This document shows positions 1 to 7,666 of a DNA stretch of 64,000 nucleotides, piece after piece. Origin of the DNA: Nakamurella lactea DSM 19367. GTDB lineage: Bacteria > Actinomycetota > Actinomycetes > Mycobacteriales > Nakamurellaceae. The stretch lies in assembly GCF_000426645.1 (NCBI RefSeq), contig NZ_AUFT01000005.1:124001-188000 (forward strand), read 5' to 3'. The notes beneath the pieces were generated by a model. That model saw only the letters and a list, made by a program, of their open reading frames with translations, did no database searches and was not told where the DNA came from. Position numbers and translations under genes: made by a program. Every line of letters begins with the position of its first letter. Within the stretch, counting starts at the first letter, position 1.

Positions 1-999
1 GACGCCAAGACCGACCTGTCCAGCCAGATCGAGGTGCTCAAGCCCGGCAGCTACCCGCTGGAGAAGGCGGCGCCGACTCCGGTCGCGGTCAACGGGCGGA
101 AGTTCGCCGGTTCGGAGACCGCGCGGGCCGGCATCAACGGCCTGGCCGTCGCCGAGGACGTCACCATCGTGATGGTGCCTGATCTGATCACCGCGGCCAC
201 CAAGGAGGACGGCAGCGTCGATCTGGGCCTGTGGAAGGCAGTTCAGACGTCGTTGATCAGTCACTGCGAACAGCACGGGAATCGGATGGCGTTGTTGGAC
301 GCTCCTCCCGGGATGTCGCCGCAGCAGATCAAGGAGTGGCGATCGGATGTCGCGATGTACGACTCCGGCTACGCAACCCTGTACTACCCGTGGATCAAGG
401 TGGAGAACCCGATCGGCACCAACGGCGATGCCGAGGTGTTCATTCCGCCGAGCGGCCACATCGCCGGAGTCTGGGCCCGCACCGACGAGTCCCGTGGGGT
501 GTGGAAGGCACCGGCGAACGACACGCTGCGCGGGTGCCTCGACGTCGAGTACGCGATCACCCAGAACGAACAGGCCATCCTCAACCCGATCGGCATCAAC
601 TGCATTCGGCCGTTCGGCACCAGAGGAATCCGGATCTGGGGCGCGCGCACCCTGTCCAGCGATTCCGACTGGCGATACATCAACGTGCGCAGGCTGTTCA
701 ACATGGTCGAGAGCACCATCGCCGAAGGCACCCAGTGGGCCGTCTTCGAGCCGAACGACGTCGCGCTCTGGGAAGGCATCAAGCGCACCCTCAACGCCTT
801 CCTCAAGGGCTTGTGGAGCGCGGGCGCTCTGTTCGGGCAGTCGGTGGACCAGGCGTTCTACGTCAAGTGCGACGCCGAGACCAATCCACCCGAGTCGATC
901 GATCAGGGTCTGCTGATCGTCGAGGTCGGCATCGCCCCGGTCAAACCGGCCGAGTTCGTCGTCTTCCGGATCGCCCAGCACAAGCAGGTGGCGAACTGA
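1..999 (+). CDS. Contractile tail sheath protein (C-terminal part, cut by left edge)
   Basis: The reading frame is open from the first base, so the 5' end lies outside the window; a GTG at 34 is internal. The residues match the C-terminal half of Pvc2/Afp2-type and myophage tail sheath proteins: a segment with ALLDAPPG, then YYPWIKV, IPPSGHIAGVWARTD, a stretch ending NPIGINCIRPFGTRGIRIWGART, and the C-terminal domain with YINVRRLFNMVE and QSVDQAFYVKCDAETN. In this family the C-terminal domain carries the strands that interlock neighbouring subunits. The gene opens the visible + strand CIS operon; the tube gene follows after 46 bases with a clear ribosome site (AAGGAG near 1033). Family assignment is firm; whether further sheath genes lie upstream cannot be seen. 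Confidence 0.93.
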   Translation, partial: DAKTDLSSQIEVLKPGSYPLEKAAPTPVAVNGRKFAGSETARAGINGLAVAEDVTIVMVPDLITAATKEDGSVDLGLWKAVQTSLISHCEQHGNRMALLDAPPGMSPQQIKEWRSDVAMYDSGYATLYYPWIKVENPIGTNGDAEVFIPPSGHIAGVWARTDESRGVWKAPANDTLRGCLDVEYAITQNEQAILNPIGINCIRPFGTRGIRIWGARTLSSDSDWRYINVRRLFNMVESTIAEGTQWAVFEPNDVALWEGIKRTLNAFLKGLWSAGALFGQSVDQAFYVKCDAETNPPESIDQGLLIVEVGIAPVKPAEFVVFRIAQHKQVAN

Positions 1000-1045
1000 T
1001 GTGTCCGTTGCCCCCATCGACGTCTATTCCTAAGGAGCGTCAGCA

Positions 1046-1525
1046 ATGCCCAACGAGCTGATCGACAACGACCCGATCATCGCCCAGAACTTCTTCCTCG
1101 AGATCGACGGGGAGGTTGTCACCATTCTCGCGTCGGTGTCCGGCCTCGACGTCGAGATGGAGGTCGCGACCATGCAGCAGGTCGGGAAGGACGGAAAGAG
1201 CCAGGTCGTCAAGACTCTTGCCGGCCGCAACAAGGCGCCGGATCTCAGCCTGGTCCGGATGGCGCCGCCGGACTCGACCCAGGACAAGATGTGGGGATGG
1301 TTCAACGACATCGAGTCCAAGGGCATCCTGCTGTCCGACCGGACGAACAACCGTAAGAACGGTTCGATCGTGTTGTACGACTCCACTCATGCGGAGGTCG
1401 CCCGGTTCAACTTCACCAACGGCTGGCCGAGCAAGATCTCGACCGACCAGCTCTCGGTCGATTCCAACGACCCGGTGAAGGAAACGATCACCCTCACGAT
1501 CGAGTCGCTCGCGCGAGTCAAATGA
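1046..1525 (+). CDS. CIS inner tube protein (gp19/Hcp-like), first copy
   Basis: The 159-residue protein has the length and fold signature of T4 gp19-like tube proteins of eCIS loci (Afp1/Pvc1): an N-terminal FFLEIDGE strand, VSGLDVEMEV, a central LVRMAPPDSTQDKMWGWFND segment, and a C-terminal VKETITLTIESLARVK strand. Tube proteins stack as hexamers inside the sheath to form the channel. The ATG at 1046 is preceded by AAGGAG at a good distance. The gene overlaps the next start (GTCAAATGAG), so expression is coupled. A second, diverged tube gene is at 2201, as is usual in eCIS clusters. Confidence 0.9.
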   Translation: MPNELIDNDPIIAQNFFLEIDGEVVTILASVSGLDVEMEVATMQQVGKDGKSQVVKTLAGRNKAPDLSLVRMAPPDSTQDKMWGWFNDIESKGILLSDRTNNRKNGSIVLYDSTHAEVARFNFTNGWPSKISTDQLSVDSNDPVKETITLTIESLARVK

Positions 1526-2034
1526 GCCTGGTCACCTCGTACGAGTTCACCCTGCCCCGGGGATACGTTGATCCCCAGGGCGGGGTGCACCGCGTCGGCA
1601 CCATGCGGCTGGCGACGGCCCGCGACGAGCTCGAGCCGCTGCGCGACCCGACCGTCTCCGGTGCCGACGACCCACGGCTGACGGTGCTCATCCTGGCCAG
1701 AGTGGTGCAGAAGCTCGGCACCCTCGACCAGGTGACGCCGCACGAGATCGAGGGGCTGTTCGCCGCGGATCTGGCCTTCCTGCAGGACTTCTACGGCGTC
1801 ATCAACTTCGGCAATCAGCAGGAGTACGAGGCGTTGTTGGCCGCGCAGGCCCAGTCGCCGCCGTTGACCGGAGCGGGGCCGACGCCGGCACCGAGCGGCC
1901 CGACGGACGTGCCGGCCGGCACCGACCCGGTCAACGGCAGCGCCACCGGTACTGCCGACGCCGACGCTGCGGTCGCTCCCGAAGTGGGGCGGCCGAGGCC
2001 GCGGGTCGAGGAGATCCCGCGGCAGCAGGGGTGA
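1522..2034 (+). CDS. CIS-associated protein resembling a phage tail assembly protein
   Basis: 170 residues, starting with an ATG that overlaps the stop of the first tube gene. The first 115 residues are ordered and resemble small tail-assembly (gp41-like) proteins: LPRGYVDPQGGVHRVGTMRLATARDELEPL, written here in outline only, followed by LTVLILARVVQKLG, and an LFAADLAFLQDFYGVIN helix. The last ~50 residues are Ala/Pro/Thr-rich and probably disordered. The position between two tube genes is typical for a tube chaperone or assembly factor in eCIS loci. The exact role is inferred from family and position; no catalytic motif is visible. Confidence 0.7.
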   Translation: MSLVTSYEFTLPRGYVDPQGGVHRVGTMRLATARDELEPLRDPTVSGADDPRLTVLILARVVQKLGTLDQVTPHEIEGLFAADLAFLQDFYGVINFGNQQEYEALLAAQAQSPPLTGAGPTPAPSGPTDVPAGTDPVNGSATGTADADAAVAPEVGRPRPRVEEIPRQQG

Positions 2035-2040
2035 CGTTCC

Positions 2041-2214
2041 GTGCTCCGATACCCGTCCGATGCGCTGTGGCAGGAGATCACCTACCTTGCCTATCACCTG
2101 CACTGGCCACTGGACGATCTGCTGGATCTGGAACACATGGACCGGGTTCGGATGGTCCGGGCCGTCGCGAAACTGAACGAACGCGCCTGGGAGGTGGCCC
2201 GTGAGTATGCCTGA
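2041..2214 (+). CDS. Small CIS protein, DUF6760-like (57 aa)
   Basis: A short gene with a GTG start at 2041 and a TGA at 2212-2214, reading LRYPSDALWQEITYLAYHLH, then WPLDDLLDLEHMDRV and a C-terminal charged helix with AKLNERAWEVA. This pattern (YPSDALxEE, AYHxHW, LLDLEHxxR) is what I know from the tiny DUF6760 proteins found in eCIS clusters, so it is very probably a real conserved gene despite its size. Its stop overlaps the second tube gene by 14 bases, implying coupling. Function unknown; an adaptor role in tube or baseplate assembly is plausible from position only. Confidence 0.75.
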   Translation: MLRYPSDALWQEITYLAYHLHWPLDDLLDLEHMDRVRMVRAVAKLNERAWEVAREYA

Positions 2215-2683
2215 TTCCCAGGAGCCACTCGGTGGCGAGGCGCCGCTGTCGTCGAGGTTCGTCTTCGAGGTCGACGGCGTCGAGATCGGTGTGTTCACCG
2301 CCGTGCAGGGGCTGTCGGTGCACTCCCGCACCGAGGATCTGCATGAGGGCGGGCAGAACGGGTACACCCATAAGCTGCCGGGTCCGCTCGAGTGGCCGAA
2401 CATCGTCTTCACCCACGGGCTGACCCAGTCGGATGCCTTGTTCGACTGGATGAATCGCACCGCCGGCGAGGGATTCGCGGCGGCCGGCAACAAGCTGACC
2501 CGATCGACCGGGGCGATCACCGCGATCAGCAATGACGGGGTCCGGTCACGGTCGTGGTCGTTGGACGGCGTCTTCCCGGTCCGCTGGAAGGGGCCGGACT
2601 TCGACGGCACCGAGGAGTCCTTCCTCACCGAAGAACTCGAAGTGACCCATCACGGGTTCCGCGCCTCGAACGTCGGGGGATGA
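2201..2683 (+). CDS. CIS inner tube protein (gp19/Hcp-like), second copy
   Basis: 160 residues, gp19-like: SSRFVFEVDGVEIGVFTAVQG strand pair (outline), EDLHEGGQNGYTHKLPGPLEW, ALFDWMN, and a C-terminal SFLTEELEVTHHGF segment. It is only distantly similar to the first tube protein, as expected for Afp5/Pvc5-type tube paralogues that often sit near the baseplate end. The start is GTG at 2201; an in-frame ATG at 2207 is a possible alternative. The stop overlaps the ATG of the 1,427-residue gene (ATGA at 2680). Confidence 0.87.
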   Translation: MSMPDSQEPLGGEAPLSSRFVFEVDGVEIGVFTAVQGLSVHSRTEDLHEGGQNGYTHKLPGPLEWPNIVFTHGLTQSDALFDWMNRTAGEGFAAAGNKLTRSTGAITAISNDGVRSRSWSLDGVFPVRWKGPDFDGTEESFLTEELEVTHHGFRASNVGG

Positions 2684-5600
2684 CCGTGAGCGGGCCGGGC
2701 GAGGGGGGCGGGCAGGTGCCGGTAGCCGGAGTGTCGGACGCAGCCGCGGCATCCCGACTGGGTCGCGCCGCTGTCCGGCGCTGGGGCCGGCCGGGTCCGC
2801 CGGGACGCCGGCGACCCGCGCCGCTGGGCAGTCTTGCCGCTTCCTCGCTGCGGTTCGCGGCCGCGGTGGCGCGGCCACCGGAACTCCGACGGCAGTTGGC
2901 CGGACCCGGCGAGTTGCGACCGGCCGCGGTGGTCGAACTGGTGCGGCCGCCGCGCTGGTGGCATCCGGCCGAGACCATAGATGTCACCGGCGATCCGCTC
3001 AGTAGCCCGCGATCGTTGCCGATGTTGCCGGCCCGTGGCTTGCGACGCTCGATCGGAACGATCCCGACCGAGCAGACCCACGGCCCGGGGGCGATGAGCT
3101 CTTCGATGGCCGGCCAGGTGGTGAAGGTCCAGCGGCATCCCGAGGTGCGGGCGGCCGGCGTGATGACCACCGGCCCGACCCGGTTGCACCGTCCGCAGAC
3201 ACCCGGCCGCCAGGACCCCGGCGGCGCTGCTCCGCCGGGGCGGGCCGCGGGGGACGGTACCGCGCACCGGCCGGTGGCCGGCGCCGTTCCCCCTGCAGCG
3301 CGCAGCAGCCGGCACCGAACTCCGGCGTCACCCTCGGCATCGCGGTCGGCACAGCCCGCCCCGCTCGGGCCGGCGAACGTGGCGCGACAGCCTGTGCAGC
3401 AACCGATCTCGATGTCGGCACGGGTGCGGGCGTCACCCCTGGGGCGGGTGGGCTCGCCGGCGTCCGCTGGCAGTGGTGCCAGGCTGCTGTCGAGCGTTCC
3501 AGCGATGGCCGCTGTTGCGCTGCGTCGTGCCTGGGCCGGCCCAGGTGCGTCCTTCGGCGACCGTCCACGCGGAGTCGTCCCATCGGCCGCCCGCCTGTCG
3601 AGTGGCTCGGTGCTGTCGAGTCACCAGACGCCGCCGACCGGCACGGTGCCGCCGACTGGCATGGTGTCGTCGACCGGGACGGTGCCGCCGACCGGCATGG
3701 TGTCGTCGACCGGGACGGTGCCGCCGACCGGCATGGTGTCGTCGACCGGGACGGTGCCGGCGAGCCGCCCGGTGCCGGCGACAGACACGGGTGCGCCCGG
3801 CGCCCCTGCGGCGACGGCGACGGTTGAACCGAACGTCCCGTCGGCGGTCACCGCTGTTCGGGCTCCGTCGCCGGCGGTGCGGCCGGGCGCGCCCGCCGCC
3901 GAGTTGCGACGGTCATCCTCCGAAACCGGGCCGGAGCTGCCTGGGGTGTCCACGCCGGGGGCATCCACGCCGGCGCTGTCCACGCCCGCGACGCCGCAGC
4001 CGCCGGGCTCGTCCGACGTTGGGTCGCCGGTTGCCCCACCGGACGCACCGGTCGCGAGCTCGATTCCGGCAGCGTTCCAACAGGTTTCCCCGGCCGGGCC
4101 GGGCGGCGCAGGGCTGACGGAGCGAGCGGCGGGACTGACGCCGGCCATTGAGGGCGTGGGCACTGCTCGCCCACCGGGTCATCTCTCCGCCGTGCTGCGG
4201 CGATCGACCGGTGTCCGCCTGGGGCGGGCGCTCGGTCCGCTGCCCGGTCCCGATGCTTGGTCGGGCCTGCCACCGGTGGTGAGCGCCCCGGCACCGATCC
4301 GGCCGGCCGGAACGCCGGGTGCTGCGGCTCCGGTCGGTGCAACGTCACCGGCGTCCGCCGGGCTGCGACGGTTGCTGGGGGCCGGCGCGGCCCAGGCTCC
4401 AACTGCTCGTGAAACCCGAGGTGTCCGCGGCCCGGCCGTTCGCACCGGCGCGACGGCCCCGTCACCCGGCGGCCGGCACAGTGCCCGACCCGATTCGTCG
4501 GCACCCTTGCGTCCGACCGGAGCGGAACGCGGGGATACACCCGCTGTGCCGAGAGCCGCCGGCGGAGCGGCCGCTGGTGGAACCGCGACCCGTGGAGCGG
4601 CGACCGGTGAAACGGCCACGGGCGGAACAGTTTCCAGCGCCGCGGCGGCCGCGGCAGCCGCCGGTCACGCCTCCGGCGACCCGATGCTCGGGTCCGCGAC
4701 ACTGCGGCGCAGTGTTGCCGATCCGAGCAAACAGGCCAGGCCGGCGACCCCGGCTCCCAGGCGCTCGGCGGCAGCCGTGGCCACGGCGTTGTTCGCCGGC
4801 GCCTTGCGGGCGTCGTCCAAGGACTCGGCTCGAGCCGGCAGTGTCGGCCCCTCGGGTACAACAGCGGCGGCATCGGTCGGTCCAGCGCGATCAGCCGGGC
4901 TGACGTCATCGGCCGGCACGGCAGCATCGGCCGGCACGGCAGTATCGGCCGGCAGGGCAGCATCGGTCGGCACGGCAGCGCCGGTAGGTGCGATGTCTAC
5001 CGCCGACCCGGGGTCCCACCTCGGCCTTGCGTCCCACCTTGTTCCGGCGGCGTCGGTCGGTCCGGCGGCACCGGTCGGTCCGGCGCCATCGTCCGGGACG
5101 GCCGCCGTCGATACCGCAGTGCCCGGTTCGGTCGATGCACTCCGCCGGACGCTCGGACGTCGTCCGGGTTCGGCCGTCCCCTGGCACCAGTGGCCCCAAG
5201 CCGGGTCGATGGCGAGCCGGAGCTTGGTCCGTCGGTCCACCGGACCGGTGGTGCTGCGCGGTCTGGGCCGGTCGTTGAGCGCGGACCCGGCCGGCCTGTT
5301 CGGAGCCGTCGCGCCCGGCATCGACGCCTCGGTGCGGCGGGTTCCGGAACAGCCGGCGCCGTCGACAGGTGGGGCGAAAGCCGGTCCGCTGCCGGTGATC
5401 CGGCGCGTCCCGGCGACGCATCTGAGCGAGGCGGCCCCGGCCTTGTCGGCCCGACCTGCGGCAGCAGGGCACCCGACGTCCGGTCACCTGGCCCTTCGTC
5501 CCGGCAGACCGGTCCGGCGTAGTGAGCGCGGGGGACTCGCGGCGTCACCGTCGGTCCCGTCCGGGCACAGCCCGCCGACCGGCGCGTTTCCGGTGCACCC

Positions 5601-6963
5601 GCCGGTGATCCGTCGATCGGCGATGGTCGGGACCCGGCAGCGGACGACCGGTGCCGACTCGTTGAGCGCCGACCCGTTGCGTCCGGGCGCCATGGTCCGC
5701 GCGGTCGTGTCGCTGGCCCGATCCGGTCAGCAGCCGGCCGCCCCGGCGATCGGGTCCCGGATCGTCCGCTCGCTCGGCACCGCCCCTGTACGCCGCAGTC
5801 CCGAGTCGGTGGCCGTGCCACTGCGTCGGCGCTGGCATCCAACCGAGCCTGCGCAGCCGATGGCGGTCGGGCCGGGCGCGCCCGGACCGGCGGTCGTCGG
5901 ATCGTCGGTGGGCGCGTCGATGCCGACCGGCTCGCGGTCGACCGGGTCGGTGTGGTCCGGGTCGGTGCCCACCGGCTCGCAACCGACCGGCTTGCAATCG
6001 ACCGGGTCGGTGCTGCCCGGGTCGGTGTTGTCCGGGTCGATGCTGACCGGCTCGCGATTGTCCGGCTCGGTGTTGTCAGGTGCTGCGTTGGCCGGAACGG
6101 CGGTGTCCGGCACGGTGATGTCCCGATCGGCAGGATCGCCGTCCGTCCTGTTGAGGACTGCTTCGTTCTCGCCGGGTTTCTCCACCCTCGCAACGTCGTT
6201 GGTCAGCTCTGGACAACGAAGCGCGAACCGGCCGGGGGCGGCAGCATCCCCCGGACCGATCGGACCGGCGCTGTCCGGGACGCAGGGACCGGGGGCCGAA
6301 TCCGGCGGCCGGCCCGGCGTCGGCCGACGATCTCCGGCCGAGCAGGGCATCGTGCGTCGCGCGTTGATCGGAACCCACCGCCGAAATGGCTACACCACAG
6401 ACATTCTGCCGGTCACGACCGGGCTGATGTCGCTTCCGACGGTCGCGCCGCCGCGCGGTGTTCCCGGAGGCTCCGTGGATGTCCCGGCGACGGCCGGGGC
6501 GGGGCCGGCTCCGGGCAGCAGTCAGCCGCCGCACCGTCCGAACCGATCCGGACCCACCATCGGCGCCGCCCGCCGCCCAGCGCCGTCCGCTGTCGCGGCG
6601 GTGCTCGCCGGCCCCGCCGCGACCGCCCTCGACGACCGTCTGGGTGGTGAGGTTCCGGGCCGTTCCGGGCACGGACGCTCACGGCTTCCGGCGCCGCCGT
6701 TAGGCGGCCTCTTGCCACAGCGAATCACCGGCCGCCGGCCCTCGGCCACCGTCGACATGGGAGGCATCAGACCAGTGATGGACGTGGAACCGGTACGCAG
6801 CGGGGCGGTGGATGCTCCGACTTCCGGCACGATGTCGGTCGCCGAGTCGCTGACCCACCGGGAGTGGGACGAGCTGGTGGATGTCGTTGTGGACCGGATC
6901 GAGCGCCGGGTGCTGGACGAACTGGACCGGCGTGGCCGGCGTTTTCTCCCGGAGGTGTTCTGA
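2680..6963 (+). CDS. Giant low-complexity CIS protein with conserved C-terminal helix (1,427 aa)
   Basis: The ATG at 2680 overlaps the previous stop (ATGA), which fixes the start; the frame stays open for 4.3 kb. Almost the whole protein is Ala/Pro/Gly/Ser/Thr/Arg-rich and looks intrinsically disordered. It carries tandem repeats (3649-3756, and looser ones near 4900-4990 and 5930-6110). A short basic motif of the form [L/V/I]RRS or LRR followed by small residues recurs more than fifteen times along the chain. Only the last ~45 residues look folded: SVAESLTHREWDELVDVVVD, then RIERRVLDELDRRGRR, predicted helix or coiled coil. It sits between the tube and LysM genes in the CIS operon, so it is probably a structural or scaffolding component docked by its C-terminal helix. 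No enzymatic motif is visible; an effector or tape-measure role cannot be excluded. Confidence 0.72.
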   Translation: MTVSGPGEGGGQVPVAGVSDAAAASRLGRAAVRRWGRPGPPGRRRPAPLGSLAASSLRFAAAVARPPELRRQLAGPGELRPAAVVELVRPPRWWHPAETIDVTGDPLSSPRSLPMLPARGLRRSIGTIPTEQTHGPGAMSSSMAGQVVKVQRHPEVRAAGVMTTGPTRLHRPQTPGRQDPGGAAPPGRAAGDGTAHRPVAGAVPPAARSSRHRTPASPSASRSAQPAPLGPANVARQPVQQPISMSARVRASPLGRVGSPASAGSGARLLSSVPAMAAVALRRAWAGPGASFGDRPRGVVPSAARLSSGSVLSSHQTPPTGTVPPTGMVSSTGTVPPTGMVSSTGTVPPTGMVSSTGTVPASRPVPATDTGAPGAPAATATVEPNVPSAVTAVRAPSPAVRPGAPAAELRRSSSETGPELPGVSTPGASTPALSTPATPQPPGSSDVGSPVAPPDAPVASSIPAAFQQVSPAGPGGAGLTERAAGLTPAIEGVGTARPPGHLSAVLRRSTGVRLGRALGPLPGPDAWSGLPPVVSAPAPIRPAGTPGAAAPVGATSPASAGLRRLLGAGAAQAPTARETRGVRGPAVRTGATAPSPGGRHSARPDSSAPLRPTGAERGDTPAVPRAAGGAAAGGTATRGAATGETATGGTVSSAAAAAAAAGHASGDPMLGSATLRRSVADPSKQARPATPAPRRSAAAVATALFAGALRASSKDSARAGSVGPSGTTAAASVGPARSAGLTSSAGTAASAGTAVSAGRAASVGTAAPVGAMSTADPGSHLGLASHLVPAASVGPAAPVGPAPSSGTAAVDTAVPGSVDALRRTLGRRPGSAVPWHQWPQAGSMASRSLVRRSTGPVVLRGLGRSLSADPAGLFGAVAPGIDASVRRVPEQPAPSTGGAKAGPLPVIRRVPATHLSEAAPALSARPAAAGHPTSGHLALRPGRPVRRSERGGLAASPSVPSGHSPPTGAFPVHPPVIRRSAMVGTRQRTTGADSLSADPLRPGAMVRAVVSLARSGQQPAAPAIGSRIVRSLGTAPVRRSPESVAVPLRRRWHPTEPAQPMAVGPGAPGPAVVGSSVGASMPTGSRSTGSVWSGSVPTGSQPTGLQSTGSVLPGSVLSGSMLTGSRLSGSVLSGAALAGTAVSGTVMSRSAGSPSVLLRTASFSPGFSTLATSLVSSGQRSANRPGAAASPGPIGPALSGTQGPGAESGGRPGVGRRSPAEQGIVRRALIGTHRRNGYTTDILPVTTGLMSLPTVAPPRGVPGGSVDVPATAGAGPAPGSSQPPHRPNRSGPTIGAARRPAPSAVAAVLAGPAATALDDRLGGEVPGRSGHGRSRLPAPPLGGLLPQRITGRRPSATVDMGGIRPVMDVEPVRSGAVDAPTSGTMSVAESLTHREWDELVDVVVDRIERRVLDELDRRGRRFLPEVF
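3649..3756 (+). repeat. Three 36-bp tandem repeats in the low-complexity CIS gene
   Basis: Units at 3649-3684, 3685-3720 and 3721-3756 each encode PPTGMVSSTGTV and are nearly identical in DNA, one early base differing in the first unit. A partial unit precedes them. Near-identity at the DNA level suggests recent expansion by slippage or recombination within the disordered region. Confidence 0.9.
4903..4988 (+). repeat. Short tandem repeats (SAGTA-type) in the low-complexity CIS gene
   Basis: About four consecutive 18-24 bp units built on GCATCGGCCGGCACGGCA encode ASAGTA/VSAGRA/ASVGTA-like steps. The units drift more than the 36-bp repeats at 3649. Confidence 0.7.
5929..6110 (+). repeat. Degenerate GSxxTGS repeats in the low-complexity CIS gene
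   Basis: A run of 15-18 bp units alternating ACCGGCTCG and TCCGGGTCGGTG encodes a Gly-Ser/Thr-Gly array (TGSRSTGSVWSGSVPTGS and onward). This is a third independent repeat family within the same gene. Confidence 0.7.
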
Positions 6964-7006
6964 TGGACGCATCGGTCGCCGTGCCGGCCACGGACAGGGG
7001 TGTCGA

Positions 7007-7666
7007 ATGCCATTGACGGAGAAGGCCTTCCTGGAGATCGAGGGCAACAGCGCGACCGTGCCGTGCATGTTCAACCCGGCGGAGTTCTCGGTGAGCCGGT
7101 CGAATTCCTGGTACGGCGAATCGTTGGCCGGACAAGGCGTTCCGAGCCTGCAGTACCGCGGCGCGCAGTCCGGTTCGATGAACGTGAGCCTGACCTTCGA
7201 CACCACCGACACCGGCGACCCGGTCACCAAGCACACCGGTCGGATCCTCACCTTGATGGACATCGATCCGTCGCTGCCGGGCACAGATGCGCAGAGCAAC
7301 AACGCCCGGCCGCCCTACGTGATCTTCCACTGGGGGAACATGCATTCGTTCAAGGCCGTGGTGTCCGCCCTCAACCTGCAGTTCGTCTACTTCTCCTCGA
7401 CGGGCGTCCCGTTGCGCGCCAGGGTTGACCTCAGCCTTACCCAGTTCGAGGAATCCAACGCGTTCGGCCCACAGAACCCGACGTCCGGGACGCCACAGCC
7501 GCACCGGGTGCACCGGGTGCAGCCGGGGGAGACCCTGGACCGGATCGCCGCCAAGTATTACGGCGATCCCACCCGCTGGCGGCAGATCGCCGCGGCGAAC
7601 GGCATCGTCGATCCGCTCGCGCTGCGCAACGGTTCTCTGCTGTCGGTCCCGAGGTTGGGCTCATGA
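7007..7666 (+). CDS. CIS tube-baseplate adaptor with C-terminal LysM domain (Afp7-like)
   Basis: 219 residues from the ATG at 7007. The N-terminal ~150 residues resemble CIS tube-type adaptors: FLEIEGNSATVPCMFNPAEF, a strand with MNVSLTFDTTDTG, then FHWGNMHSFKAVVSALNLQF. A LysM domain occupies roughly residues 165-216 (HRVQPGETLDRIAAKYYGDP, then WRQIAAANGI and LLSVP). In Afp7/Pvc7 proteins this joins the tube to the spike complex; the LysM here is an internal protein-protein element, not a cell-wall anchor. The stop overlaps the spike gene start (ATGA at 7663). The start is chosen because homology begins there and nothing recognisable lies upstream. Confidence 0.88.
   Translation: MPLTEKAFLEIEGNSATVPCMFNPAEFSVSRSNSWYGESLAGQGVPSLQYRGAQSGSMNVSLTFDTTDTGDPVTKHTGRILTLMDIDPSLPGTDAQSNNARPPYVIFHWGNMHSFKAVVSALNLQFVYFSSTGVPLRARVDLSLTQFEESNAFGPQNPTSGTPQPHRVHRVQPGETLDRIAAKYYGDPTRWRQIAAANGIVDPLALRNGSLLSVPRLGS

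Noticed and set aside
3649-6110. CRISPR array
   Set aside because: The repeats are contiguous coding repeats in frame with no unique spacers; there are no cas genes in the window.
6963-7016. 17-codon ORF starting at ATG 6963 between the low-complexity and LysM genes
   Set aside because: No ribosome site and no resemblance to the junction mini-ORF family; it is probably untranslated spacer.
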